Made by a program: the position numbers and the translations under genes. 64,000 nucleotides of DNA from Candidatus Marispirochaeta associata (GTDB taxonomy: Bacteria > Spirochaetota > Spirochaetia > JC444 > Marispirochaetaceae): the NCBI GenBank assembly GCA_001749745.1, contig JWTM01000101.1, forward strand, positions 372,001 to 436,000. The letters run 5' to 3'. Below the pieces are notes generated by a model, which worked only from the letters and a program-made list of their open reading frames with translations, searched no databases and had not been told where the DNA came from. Shown in pieces: positions 8,544-16,460 of the stretch (its first letter is position 1; the number at the start of each line of letters is the position of its first letter).

Positions 8544-9983
8544 CTAGTAGTGGTGTCCCAGAACGATGAAGAGCTCGTAATTATCCCCTGTATACTGCCC
8601 TTCGTCCATTACCTCTTTCAGGTCGAAGCCGATGGAGCCGCGAATATAGTAGCTGCGGGCGAAGAGGGGAAAGCCGATCGCTTCGATGCCGACGGAGTAC
8701 TTGAGATGGGTGTCGGCGTCGTAGGCGATATCCCGCTCGCGCACATAGCCTGCATCGAAGAATATCGATCCCTGACCCTCGACGAAGCGGGGAATGGTGA
8801 AGGCGGTAATGCTGATATCGGTGTTGAGGAAGGCGCCGTACTCGACCTGTTCGCCCATCTTGGTGTCCCGGATTCCCCGGATAGACGAAGCGGCATTGTC
8901 CTCGACCCCATCGAACTCATAGAATCCGCTGGCTCGTGCAGAGGCATGAAAAGGCCACCAGAGAATCTTCAGGGGCAACGGGGTGTAGGCGCTCAAACTA
9001 CCCGACAGACTTCTATCCCAGGATGATTGCACCAGGTTGTAGGAGTTGTCGTTGGTGAGGTTGAAGTTTACCCCCTGGCGTACGTTCCCGATCCAGTTGA
9101 CCTCTCCCGCGCTGAGGGCGTGACTGAATCCCGGCTCGAGTCCCTCCTTGGATTCGGAGATTGCTTCGCCTACCTTGTAATCGAACTCGGTAAAGATGCT
9201 TGGATTGTAGGAGAATTCCCCGAATCCCGGCAGCACGAAACCGGTGTTAAAACTCTCTGCCAGGCTGAGATTCGTGGTCAGCCAGTAGGTATCTATATCA
9301 TCCGAATCGTAGTTATAAGTTTCTTTAACGGTCAAGGTCGGGTCTATGGGGCCCATGGGGATGTCGATTCCGACGGAGGTAAAAGTCTCCAGGTCATGCT
9401 CGCTGTTCGCGTACTCCCAGTCGACCCCTGTTTTCCAGTACCACTGATAGTTCCGCCACATAAAGGGGTAGGTGAAGTCTCCGACGATTGAATAGGTGGT
9501 ATCCCCGTCCTTGTTTTCGTAGCCGAGATCGAGGGCGAAACGTTCCAGGGTCCCGAAGAAGTTCTTGTCCCGGTATTTTACCGTTACATAGAAGCCGTTA
9601 TTTGAATCATACTCGGGGATTGGAAAGACGATTATATTCCACGTCTCCTCTACATAGACGTCAATATCGATATAGCTTATCTGATCCTGCTCGCGGATAA
9701 GCTCGTACTCGATCCTTGAGGTCTCCTTTAATTGCCGGACATTCAGCAAGGCCTGCTGCTGTCGGGTGATATATTTCTCGAAGTCATTCTCATCGGCAAG
9801 AACGGTCCCTTCTGTCAGTTCCGGAAGCTGTTTCCGCAGAGCGTCTTCCAGCGTACTCCCGTCGATGTGAAACTCGATCGTCTCTATGATGAACGATCCG
9901 GCTTCAGGCGGAGTCTCTTGGGCATTGAGGAACGACATGCATAGCAGCAGCAACAAAACAAGGTTGAACGAGAACTTCTTCAC
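8544..9983 (-). CDS. Outer-membrane protein with POTRA-like N-terminus and beta-barrel (Omp85-like)
   Basis: About 479 residues from the GTG at 9983, which has GGAGG five bases upstream; the longer frame to 10019 adds 12 residues before the signal peptide. A signal peptide (KKFSFNLVLLLLLCMSFLNA) is followed by a single POTRA-like segment (residues ~25-120). Then comes a long alternating-strand region ending IGFDLKEVMDEGQYTG. The layout resembles BamA/TamA-like surface antigens, but it is much shorter than BamA, so the precise family is uncertain. It may assemble or export outer-membrane components. It lies just after the MBL-hydrolase gene on the same strand and is divergent from a DUF3187 gene. 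Confidence 0.65.
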   Translation of the reverse strand: MKKFSFNLVLLLLLCMSFLNAQETPPEAGSFIIETIEFHIDGSTLEDALRKQLPELTEGTVLADENDFEKYITRQQQALLNVRQLKETSRIEYELIREQDQISYIDIDVYVEETWNIIVFPIPEYDSNNGFYVTVKYRDKNFFGTLERFALDLGYENKDGDTTYSIVGDFTYPFMWRNYQWYWKTGVDWEYANSEHDLETFTSVGIDIPMGPIDPTLTVKETYNYDSDDIDTYWLTTNLSLAESFNTGFVLPGFGEFSYNPSIFTEFDYKVGEAISESKEGLEPGFSHALSAGEVNWIGNVRQGVNFNLTNDNSYNLVQSSWDRSLSGSLSAYTPLPLKILWWPFHASARASGFYEFDGVEDNAASSIRGIRDTKMGEQVEYGAFLNTDISITAFTIPRFVEGQGSIFFDAGYVRERDIAYDADTHLKYSVGIEAIGFPLFARSYYIRGSIGFDLKEVMDEGQYTGDNYELFIVLGHHY

Positions 9984-10078
9984 GGAACCCTCCAGATATG
10001 TATCAAATATGTAGCACATAATTGGGAAAAACGATAGAGTTTGCGACTTGATTCAATCTGGATTATCTTTTCACAAGT

Positions 10079-11152
10079 ATGCTTATACGGTTTTCCTTGT
10101 TCGCACATCTTCTGCTGCTCTGTTTTCTCGCCATCCCGGAGTCTCTTTCGGCTCAGAGCCTGGGACCGCTGGAAGGGAAACTGCTCGATGTTCCACAACA
10201 GATATACTACAGCTTTCCCGGTTTTTCCGCCCGCGCGGGAGGCGCTGCCGGCTCTCAAGTGACGATGCGGACTTATTACCTGAATGAGTTTCGAGGATAT
10301 GTATTCTACGAGAATGAAGAGAGCTTCGATGCCGACGGACGATTGAGCGATCCCGACCGCGTAAAGGAGCTGACTGCGATGGATTTCGAGGCCGCCGTGG
10401 CGGAACTCGACTTCAGCACCCGGGCGACGGAGAATCTCAGGCTCGGTGCGACCATCAGGCTCTACTCCTACTTCGGCGGCTTTCTCGACCCCTGGATCGA
10501 GGGATTCCATGGCGCCTTCGATCTGGCCAACGCCTCCCGCGAGCGATTCCCTCAGAATCAGACATCGATCAGCATCAAGAACAAGCTTGGGGTAGAGATT
10601 GAACTGGAGGGTGCGGCCCTGCTATTGGGGGATATCGCCCTCTACGGCAATTACCTTCTCTATGCGGATCGCGACCGGGCTATAGCATTAGCCGCGGCGG
10701 CGGAGTTGCCTAGCGGCGGTCAGGGAACTCCCGCCGGCAACGGTTATCTCGATATTGGAGTCGATCTGCTCTACGAACAGAGCCTGGGCGACAGGTTTGT
10801 GTTGCATCTGCAGCAGGGAGTCGTTATTCCGGGGGAAACCTTTGTGGCGGGTAGTCGAGAGCGGCCGCTTCCGATGAGTCAAAGCCTGGTCGGCCTGGAG
10901 TGGCGGGTGGCGGATTCAACCAGTTTGCTCGTGCAGAGCAGGATCTATACCTCACCCCTGCGATCGGAGGAAGAGCTTCTTCACGATCTCTTCGGTGCGG
11001 CGGATCAGTTCGAACTCCCTGTTACCTCGCTGCAGTTCGGGATAAAACAGCGGCGCTCAAGTTGGGGGTGGCAGCTCTACTTCGAGGAGGATGCATTGAC
11101 CCACGAAGGGCCCGATTTCATACTCTCCGCGGGGGTAACCCATCACTTTTAG
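10079..11152 (+). CDS. DUF3187-type outer-membrane beta-barrel protein
   Basis: 357 residues with a signal peptide (LLLLCFLAIPESLSAQS). The mature part is rich in alternating aromatic and polar residues and ends in GVTHHF, a terminal Phe as in outer-membrane barrels. The segments FGGFLDPWIEGFHGAFDL and FPQNQ are reminiscent of DUF3187, a family with no known function. The Shine-Dalgarno sequence before the ATG is weak. It is divergent from the Omp85-like gene, which also makes an outer-membrane protein, and the 95-base gap between them must hold both promoters. Confidence 0.65.
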   Translation: MLIRFSLFAHLLLLCFLAIPESLSAQSLGPLEGKLLDVPQQIYYSFPGFSARAGGAAGSQVTMRTYYLNEFRGYVFYENEESFDADGRLSDPDRVKELTAMDFEAAVAELDFSTRATENLRLGATIRLYSYFGGFLDPWIEGFHGAFDLANASRERFPQNQTSISIKNKLGVEIELEGAALLLGDIALYGNYLLYADRDRAIALAAAAELPSGGQGTPAGNGYLDIGVDLLYEQSLGDRFVLHLQQGVVIPGETFVAGSRERPLPMSQSLVGLEWRVADSTSLLVQSRIYTSPLRSEEELLHDLFGAADQFELPVTSLQFGIKQRRSSWGWQLYFEEDALTHEGPDFILSAGVTHHF

Positions 11153-11327
11153 GGGATTCACGGCTGGCTAAGATCCGATCGGTTTCGAGCCACTCCCGGA
11201 TGAGCAGGTTGATATTGGCCCTGGCCTCCTCTTCGCTCCGTCCGTGGGAGAGGCAGTAGGGCAGGGTCGGGCAGTGGGCGATATAGCGACCGGTTCGATC
11301 ACGGCTCAGTCGGATATCGAGATTCAT
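11118..11327 (-). CDS. HicB-like small protein (solitary antitoxin-type fold)
   Basis: 69 residues. The segment DRTGRYIAHCPTLPYCLSHG followed by RSEEEARANINLLIREWL matches the HicB antitoxin-like partial RNase H fold. No HicA toxin gene (a small basic double-stranded-RNA-binding-like protein with an active His) is present on either side, and there is no C-terminal DNA-binding domain. Its ATG overlaps the stop of the LamG lipoprotein gene (ATGA), so it should be co-expressed from the sigma54 promoter. Solitary HicB-like proteins are common and usually uncharacterised. The 3' end overlaps the convergent DUF3187 gene by 35 bases. Confidence 0.75.
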   Translation of the reverse strand: MNLDIRLSRDRTGRYIAHCPTLPYCLSHGRSEEEARANINLLIREWLETDRILASRESPKSDGLPPRRV

Positions 11328-12127
11328 ACATCCTCCTCGGAATAGTGCTCTACTACCTCGTCCGCTTCGAGTAGACGATCATAGAGCCTGATTTTGTCGA
11401 TTATGCCCTCGAAACGGTACTCCGGCTGTGAGTCGGGTAGCTGAGTCCCGATCATCAGATCGCCGTCGGAGCTACGCATGGGCGCAAAGTTTGCAGGTAG
11501 ACTGCTCTTCCATCCATTTTGATAATACTTTTTCTCCACATCCACGCCGTTGACGTAGATCATTACCTGAGTCTGATCCCAGGTCACCACGATGTGGTAC
11601 CAGGTATCCACGGCCAGTTTCGGCGCCTTGGAGATGACGTAGGTGTGTACGCCTTCTTCGTTAGTGATGATGAAGGCCAGCTCGCCCGGGCTGTTGTACT
11701 GCAGGCTGTAGGATTCGTCGGACCAGTCCGAAGCGGTTCCCTTGTGCAGGATCCCGGCGCCGGTTTTGTTGACCTTGGGCATGATCCAGAGCTCGATCGC
11801 CGCACTCTCGCCGGTCAGATCATTGCTCTCGTCGGCAGGAACCCGCAGGTACTCGCCCACGGCGTCGAATTCATAGGCCTTGCCGCCGTCGACGCCGGTA
11901 ACGAGGGTCGGGGTCCCGGAAACCTGAATCGGACTATCCTCGGGAATCTCCTCGTCCAGATCGAGTCCTAAGGTAATTCCTTCTACGGGATCGCTGTAGG
12001 TACCGTCATCCGGCGCGCCGGGGGGCGATTGACCGCTCGCGCTGCTTCCCGCACCGCCGGAGGTACAGCCGCTAAGGATCAGCAGCAGGCTTATGAGGAT
12101 TATTGCAGTTGATTGTATGCTTCTCAT
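11324..12127 (-). CDS. Lipoprotein with a LamG/concanavalin A-like domain
   Basis: 267 residues. The N-terminus is a lipoprotein signal (AIILISLLLILSGCTSGG, lipidated Cys at about 21), followed by a low-complexity Gly/Ser linker. A LamG-type jelly-roll domain spans roughly residues 80-260 (AIELWIMPKV, TWYHIVVTWDQTQVMIYVNG, EGIIDKIRLYDR). Such domains bind carbohydrates or proteins; no glycosidase catalytic pair is evident. The gene has a strong Shine-Dalgarno (GGAGGGGAAGGAG) and lies directly after a sigma54-type promoter, which implies conditional expression. It is coupled to the HicB-like gene. Confidence 0.85.
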   Translation of the reverse strand: MRSIQSTAIILISLLLILSGCTSGGAGSSASGQSPPGAPDDGTYSDPVEGITLGLDLDEEIPEDSPIQVSGTPTLVTGVDGGKAYEFDAVGEYLRVPADESNDLTGESAAIELWIMPKVNKTGAGILHKGTASDWSDESYSLQYNSPGELAFIITNEEGVHTYVISKAPKLAVDTWYHIVVTWDQTQVMIYVNGVDVEKKYYQNGWKSSLPANFAPMRSSDGDLMIGTQLPDSQPEYRFEGIIDKIRLYDRLLEADEVVEHYSEEDV

Positions 12128-12157
12128 ATATCGCTCCTTCCCCTCCTATACATACAA

Positions 12158-12173
12158 TGCAATAAGCGTGCCA
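12158..12173 (-). promoter_or_regulatory. Sigma54 (RpoN) promoter of the LamG lipoprotein gene
   Basis: On the minus strand TGGCACG-CTTA-TTGCA matches the -24/-12 sigma54 consensus (TGGCACG-N4-TTGCW) at every invariant position. The expected transcription start is about 20 bases before the ATG, leaving room for the strong Shine-Dalgarno. An AT-rich tract (12174-12205) lies just upstream, followed by three repeated dyads that could be activator sites. Confidence 0.8.
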
Positions 12174-12228
12174 GTTTTTAATTCTTTATTATATATATAC
12201 TTATAGGAAAGGCCTTGGCGGCGTCCTC

Positions 12229-12243
12229 TATGCGTTTTGCATA
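12229..12243. promoter_or_regulatory. Candidate activator site 1, TATGC-N5-GCATA
   Basis: A perfect dyad, TATGCGTTTTGCATA, about 70 bases upstream of the sigma54 promoter. The same motif occurs twice more at 12363 and 12380. The spacing and dyad form resemble upstream activating sequences of NtrC-family enhancer-binding proteins. The protein that binds it is not encoded in this window as far as I can see. Confidence 0.55.
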
Positions 12244-12362
12244 CTCATCTCTAGTATCGGCGGGAAACAGAGGCGACTACTCAGGAATTATGGGGCAAAG
12301 GGGGGATTACCCGGGGAGATCTCTAATCAGTTCTGACTCTTTGGAGATATTAGTAGCAGGGG

Positions 12363-12394
12363 TATGCACAACGCATCGCTATGCGCAATGCATA
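12363..12394. promoter_or_regulatory. Candidate activator sites 2 and 3, paired TATGC-N5-GCAT(A) dyads
   Basis: Site 2 (12363-12377) is TATGCACAACGCATC, with one mismatch in the last base. Site 3 (12380-12394) is TATGCGCAATGCATA. Their centres are 17 bases apart, and together they form a larger imperfect dyad (12361-12396) that could also fold as a hairpin. They lie about 200-220 bases upstream of the sigma54 promoter and 15 bases beyond the 3' end of the downstream hydratase gene. A terminator role for that gene is less likely because no T-run follows. Confidence 0.5.
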
Positions 12395-12410
12395 CCTTGG
12401 CTTGAGGGCG

Positions 12411-12962
12411 CTAACGGCGATACTGTTCCGGTCCTTGTTGATAGAGATTGACGCCCCGGCTGTCGATAGCGACCACCGCGGGAAAGTCCTCCACATCGAG
12501 CCGTCGGATGGCCTCCGTACCGAGATCCTCGTAGCAGACGATCTCCGTGCTTTTGATCGATTCCGCGATCAGCGCTCCCGCGCCGCCCACGGCGGCAAAG
12601 TAGACGCAGCCCGACTCCTGCATGGCTTCAATTACCTCCGGGGAACGGTCTCCTTTTCCGATCATCCCGCGGATCCCGGCGAAGCGGATCAGGAGGGGCG
12701 AATAGGCGTCCATCCGATAACTGGTGGTCGGTCCAGCCGCACCCAGGACCTTGCCCGGCTTGGCCGGGGTGGGGCCGGTAAAGTAGATCACCTCGTCCTT
12801 CAACTCCAGCGGGAGCTCCTCTCCCCGGTCGATCAGCTCGCAGAGACGTTTATGGGCCACGTCCCGGGCGGTGTAGAGACGGCCTGAGATCAGAACCTCG
12901 TCTCCGGCGGTGAGGGCGGCCACATCCTCCGCGGAAAATGGGGTAGTCAGCTTAATCGGCAT
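12411..12962 (-). CDS. Class I fumarase-type hydratase, beta subunit (probable mesaconase)
   Basis: 183 residues corresponding to the C-terminal domain of class I (iron-sulfur) fumarases and L-tartrate dehydratase beta subunits. Conserved stretches are LISGRLYTARDVAHKRL, the YFTGPTPAKPGKVLGAAGPTTSYRMD region, and GMIGKGDRS. It pairs with the alpha subunit 18 bases upstream. As the last gene of a glutamate mutase/methylaspartase operon, the enzyme most likely hydrates mesaconate to citramalate, the step after methylaspartate ammonia-lyase. Class I fumarases often act on both fumarate and mesaconate. Assignment as mesaconase is inference from context. Confidence 0.85.
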   Translation of the reverse strand: MPIKLTTPFSAEDVAALTAGDEVLISGRLYTARDVAHKRLCELIDRGEELPLELKDEVIYFTGPTPAKPGKVLGAAGPTTSYRMDAYSPLLIRFAGIRGMIGKGDRSPEVIEAMQESGCVYFAAVGGAGALIAESIKSTEIVCYEDLGTEAIRRLDVEDFPAVVAIDSRGVNLYQQGPEQYRR

Positions 12963-12980
12963 TACTTCTCCTCGTATACA

Positions 12981-13826
12981 TTACAGGCTGAGCGACGCAT
13001 GCCGAGCGGCATGACAGTTGAGGTTGACCGCCACCGGCAGGCTGGCGATGTGACAGGGGGCCTTCTCGACATGGACGGCGAAGGCGCTGATGCGTCCCCC
13101 CAGACCCTGGGGGCCGACGCCGCTGTCGTTTACCGCCTTCAGGATCTTCTCTTCTAAGGTCGCGTAGCGGGGATCGGGATGGGCTTCACCGGTCGGCCGG
13201 ATCAGGGCCTTCTTGGCCAGATAGGGGGCGTGTTCGAAATTGCCGCCGATGCCGACGCCGATTACCGTCGGCGGACAGGGATTGGCGCCGCCTTCGACAA
13301 CGGTGCGGACCACGAAGTCGATAATACCCCGCTCGCCCTCTAAAGGCTTCAGCATCGCCAGGCGGCTCATGTTCTCCGATCCGCCGCCCTTCGGCGCCAG
13401 GGTGAGTTTGAGCCGGTCCCCCGGGACCTCCTCTACATGGATGATCGGCGGGCTGTTGTCGCCGGAGTTCGAGCGGTCGTAGAGGGGGTCGAGGACCATC
13501 GATTTTCGCAAATAGCCCTTGGTGTAGCCCGCGGCGGTACCTCTGCGTACGGCCTCCTCCAGGCTTGCTCCCTCTATGCGGCACTCTACCCCCTTCTCGA
13601 TAAAGAAGACCGCCACCCCGGTATCCTGGCAGATCGGTACCCGGTCGCGTTTGGCGATCTCTGCATTCTCCAGATACTGCTTCAGAATGCTCCGCCCCAG
13701 GGGGGACTCCTCCCTCTCTGCAGCGCTTTCGATGGCCGCAAGCACATCCCCGGGGAGATTATAGGCTGCCTCCAGGCAGAGCGCCTCGGCGGCTTCGGCT
13801 ACCTGTTGACCGGTGAGAATTCTCAT
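12981..13826 (-). CDS. Class I fumarase-type hydratase, alpha subunit (probable mesaconase)
   Basis: 281 residues matching the N-terminal, [4Fe-4S]-binding half of class I fumarases and of two-subunit mesaconases and tartrate dehydratases. The three cluster cysteines are visible in PICQDTGVAVFF (about residue 62), NPCPPTVIGVGIGG (about 182) and APCHIASLPVAVN (about 262). The iron-sulfur cluster makes the enzyme oxygen-sensitive, in keeping with an anaerobe. It overlaps the upstream NTPase gene by 4 bases and is followed at once by the beta subunit. It should convert mesaconate to (S)-citramalate; a lyase giving acetate and pyruvate is not encoded nearby. Confidence 0.88.
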   Translation of the reverse strand: MRILTGQQVAEAAEALCLEAAYNLPGDVLAAIESAAEREESPLGRSILKQYLENAEIAKRDRVPICQDTGVAVFFIEKGVECRIEGASLEEAVRRGTAAGYTKGYLRKSMVLDPLYDRSNSGDNSPPIIHVEEVPGDRLKLTLAPKGGGSENMSRLAMLKPLEGERGIIDFVVRTVVEGGANPCPPTVIGVGIGGNFEHAPYLAKKALIRPTGEAHPDPRYATLEEKILKAVNDSGVGPQGLGGRISAFAVHVEKAPCHIASLPVAVNLNCHAARHASLSL

Positions 13827-14785
13827 TGCTCCTCATCCTCCTTGTGGTCGACATCCTGGGGAGGCGGGAGTTCGTTGAAACCGTCGATCTCCTCCCGGCC
13901 GACGATTCCGACCAGCAGGTACTGTTTGGCGATCGGATCGTAGCGGAACTCATTCAGAAGCCTGAAATGTTCTATCTGTCCCGAGGTTTTTACGTGGATT
14001 CGCTTGCCGGTACAGTAGATCTTCTCTTCTCCGACCCGGATAAAATCCCCATCGTCGGGGCGGATGGCGACGTTATCTTCGACAACCCTGCGCACCCGCT
14101 CCTCCAGTTCGGGAATCGAGAAGTCCGGTTTAGCCGGGAAGCCGATGACGAATCCGTGACGGATGTCGGAGTGGAGGGCCGAGGGCTTGTAGCCGTATTC
14201 CCTCTTCAGGATGTGCCCGACGATATCCTCCGCGGAGTGGGCCATCAGACGGTAGCGGAGATTCTCGTCCACGCTGCGTTTGACCTCCAGCGGGGAGGGA
14301 CCGAAGATCGAGGGCCGGAATACCCGCACCTCCTCGCCGATGGCGAAGATTATCTGGGCGTTGTAGCCCAGGTTCTTGTAGATCAGGTCGAAGTGTTCGA
14401 TCACTACTCGCCTTCCGGCCTGGATTACCCGGTTGACCGCCTCGACGATCTCCCACATCTGATGAAAGGCCATCTCGTAGCGCATGTCGATGTGATAGGT
14501 ATGTTGGGCGAAGAAATCCCCTTCGGTGAAATCGAAGAGCGGAGTGAGCCGGTTGTTGACGCCGTCGTCGTCGTTGGTCAGCTCCAGACCCGGGAAGAGT
14601 CCCCGAATAAGCGTCGATTTGCCGGAGCCCTCGGCGCCGATAATGCCGATGAGCCGGTCGGTGGGGGCCAGATAGCGCTGCCCCAGCTCGGAGCCCAGCG
14701 CGAAAAGCCTCCGTCTGCCCCGGGGAGCGTTGTAGACGGCGTAACGCAGGGTGTCGATAGTGATGAGGCCGGTCTGCATGGTCAA
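13823..14785 (-). CDS. P-loop NTPase of the glutamate-mutase operon, function unknown
   Basis: 320 residues with a Walker A motif, IGAEGSGKST, at about 49-58. A DDDGVNNR stretch follows, then a long region with VVIEHFDLIYKNLGYNAQ, a possible Walker B/kinase-like core. The C-terminal part (HSDIRHGFVIGFP, MAHSAEDIVGHIL) resembles the second additional domain of alanyl-tRNA synthetase relatives, a label I recall for homologues; this could not be tested here. It overlaps both neighbours by 4 bases inside a catabolic operon. Possible roles are chaperone-like support or reactivation of the B12 mutase, or amino-acid sensing. None is shown by the sequence. Confidence 0.6.
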   Translation of the reverse strand: MTMQTGLITIDTLRYAVYNAPRGRRRLFALGSELGQRYLAPTDRLIGIIGAEGSGKSTLIRGLFPGLELTNDDDGVNNRLTPLFDFTEGDFFAQHTYHIDMRYEMAFHQMWEIVEAVNRVIQAGRRVVIEHFDLIYKNLGYNAQIIFAIGEEVRVFRPSIFGPSPLEVKRSVDENLRYRLMAHSAEDIVGHILKREYGYKPSALHSDIRHGFVIGFPAKPDFSIPELEERVRRVVEDNVAIRPDDGDFIRVGEEKIYCTGKRIHVKTSGQIEHFRLLNEFRYDPIAKQYLLVGIVGREEIDGFNELPPPQDVDHKEDEEQ

Positions 14786-15096
14786 ACCTCGAACTCGAGT
14801 TTTAAGAGCGGGGCGTGCTGCTGGGCGCCGTAGACATCCGAGTCGCCGGGGCTGCCCGATGAGACTTCCCGCTTCATGGTTATCTTAACCGCTGCGGCCG
14901 GATCGAACCAGATCACCTTCTTGATTCGATCCTCATTGATGCCGTAGATACGGGCGATAAGCTGCTCATCGATGGCCTTGCGGGCCTTTAAGGCCTCGTA
15001 GATCGAGGGATCCCGGAAGATGATATCCAGGGTAAGTTCGAAGGGACTGCAGTTCTTGGAGCGAACTACCTTGGTCAGGTCGCGGATACTCTTCAT
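14782..15096 (-). CDS. DUF4387 family protein
   Basis: 104 residues. The sequence KVVRSKNCSPFELTLDIIF followed by IYGINEDRIKKVIWFDPA fits DUF4387, a small family usually encoded next to an AtuA-like (DUF1446) protein, or fused to it. It overlaps the AtuA-like gene upstream and the NTPase gene downstream by 4 bases each. A complex with the AtuA-like protein is a reasonable inference. No catalytic motif can be recognised and no function is known. Confidence 0.75.
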   Translation of the reverse strand: MKSIRDLTKVVRSKNCSPFELTLDIIFRDPSIYEALKARKAIDEQLIARIYGINEDRIKKVIWFDPAAAVKITMKREVSSGSPGDSDVYGAQQHAPLLKLEFEV

Positions 15097-16460
15097 GCTG
15101 ATGCTCCTTTGACGTCCATAGTCTCCAGCGGAAAGAGGGACTCATCTTCCACCTCCATCAGATGATAGATATGAAACTCGAAGACCTCTCCCGCTTGGAT
15201 ATCCGAGGGCGAGAAGGGGAAGGCCAGATTGCCGGCGGTGGCGATCCGGCCGGGGTAGCCGTAGTGAAGGAGGGAGGAGCGCACGATGGAGCAGATGGTA
15301 TCCGCCTCGGATTGAGTCGGCGCTACCGCCTCCATCAGGATGCCGAGTTCCTGAGGCGCGGCCGGCGCATCCGGCTCCAGGGCCCCCATCACGGCGTTCT
15401 TGCCGTAGAGGTGGAAACTGATCTTGCCCGTCAGGCCTTCGTTGGCCAGGTTGGCGTCCACCGACTCTTGAACCTTCTTCAGGATCTCCTCGATCTGCCC
15501 AATCATGATCGGATCCCGGGTGCCGGCCATGGAGACGGTGCGAAACCCTACCGAGCGCACCCCTTCCAGCTTGATCTTATAACCCTCTGTGGGGACGAAG
15601 CGGGTCCCTTTGACCTCGACCATCCCGCCGCCGATCTCGGTGAAGCTCACCTGTCGGAGGTCGATGCTCCCGCCGGGGCCGGGGAGGGAGTAGGGGTCGG
15701 ATTTCTCGTAGAGGCTGTGAGCGGCGACGCTGGTAGAGGTAAAGCGGCGGGCGTCGCTTAAGGGTTTTAAAATGAAGGCGTCATCCTTGAGGATTCCGAG
15801 TACCGAATCGGCCCCGGAACCGGGGTCGGCGGCGATGGCGGCGCACTCCAGGATCTTTCCCAGGTGGGTGGCCAGGGCCGGATCGTAACCCAGCTTGATG
15901 GGTAGGCTCGAGAAGCAGCTCGGATCGTAGGCCCGGCCGGCGAGGATCACCCGACAGCCGGCATCCAATGCGGCGATGATGCGTTCGGTACCCATCTGGG
16001 CCACCACCGCGGCCGCCTGGTCGACATCGGTTTCGCTTAAGGGCGCCAGGTCCGCCAGGGCTTCGGTCTTCTTGTCTCGGATCGCCTGCTTGATCAGCTC
16101 CGGGGCCACGTCGGCGTAGATCAGTCCCAGCTTGAAGTCGAGTTTCTCCTCGGCGGCGATCTCGAGCACGATATCCCGGCACCAGTCGAGATGCGCCTTG
16201 GCGCCCGATCCGCCGGCGGTTCCGACAACCACCGGGACGCCGAGCTCTACTCCCGCCTTCAGCATGTAGCGTAAATCGCGTTTGACGCCGACCCGGTTGG
16301 TAAAGGCTTTTCCCGATCCCAGGTAGTAGGGGCCGGGATCGACCGAGCCGCCGTCTACGGCGATCAGGTCCGGCTTCTCGGCGATACCGCGAAGAAAAGA
16401 GCTTTCGGGAAATCCGTAGCCTAATATTGCGGTGGGGGAGAGTATCTTGAACTCTTTCAT
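15093..16460 (-). CDS. AtuA-like (DUF1446) protein
   Basis: 455 residues of the acyclic terpene utilisation AtuA/DUF1446 family. Typical stretches are ILGYGFPESSF, VDGGSVDPGPYYLGSG (residues ~35-50), VVGTAGGSGAKAHLDW, and ILAGRAYDPSCFSSLPI. AtuA was named from Pseudomonas citronellol degradation, where its role is also unclear. Here it lies between methylaspartate ammonia-lyase and DUF4387, overlapping both by 4 bases. That places it firmly in glutamate degradation rather than terpene metabolism. A role in handling an acyl or hydroxy-acid intermediate is possible but unproven. Confidence 0.8.
   Translation of the reverse strand: MKEFKILSPTAILGYGFPESSFLRGIAEKPDLIAVDGGSVDPGPYYLGSGKAFTNRVGVKRDLRYMLKAGVELGVPVVVGTAGGSGAKAHLDWCRDIVLEIAAEEKLDFKLGLIYADVAPELIKQAIRDKKTEALADLAPLSETDVDQAAAVVAQMGTERIIAALDAGCRVILAGRAYDPSCFSSLPIKLGYDPALATHLGKILECAAIAADPGSGADSVLGILKDDAFILKPLSDARRFTSTSVAAHSLYEKSDPYSLPGPGGSIDLRQVSFTEIGGGMVEVKGTRFVPTEGYKIKLEGVRSVGFRTVSMAGTRDPIMIGQIEEILKKVQESVDANLANEGLTGKISFHLYGKNAVMGALEPDAPAAPQELGILMEAVAPTQSEADTICSIVRSSLLHYGYPGRIATAGNLAFPFSPSDIQAGEVFEFHIYHLMEVEDESLFPLETMDVKGASA

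Noticed and set aside
12361..12396. Large dyad read as a terminator of the hydratase genes
   Set aside because: There is no T-run, and its two halves are each a TATGC-N5-GCAT motif repeated at 12229, so regulator sites explain it better.
13826..14833. 335-codon open frame on the plus strand
   Set aside because: It is exactly antisense to the P-loop NTPase gene, whose Walker A motif and overlaps with both neighbours make it the real gene.
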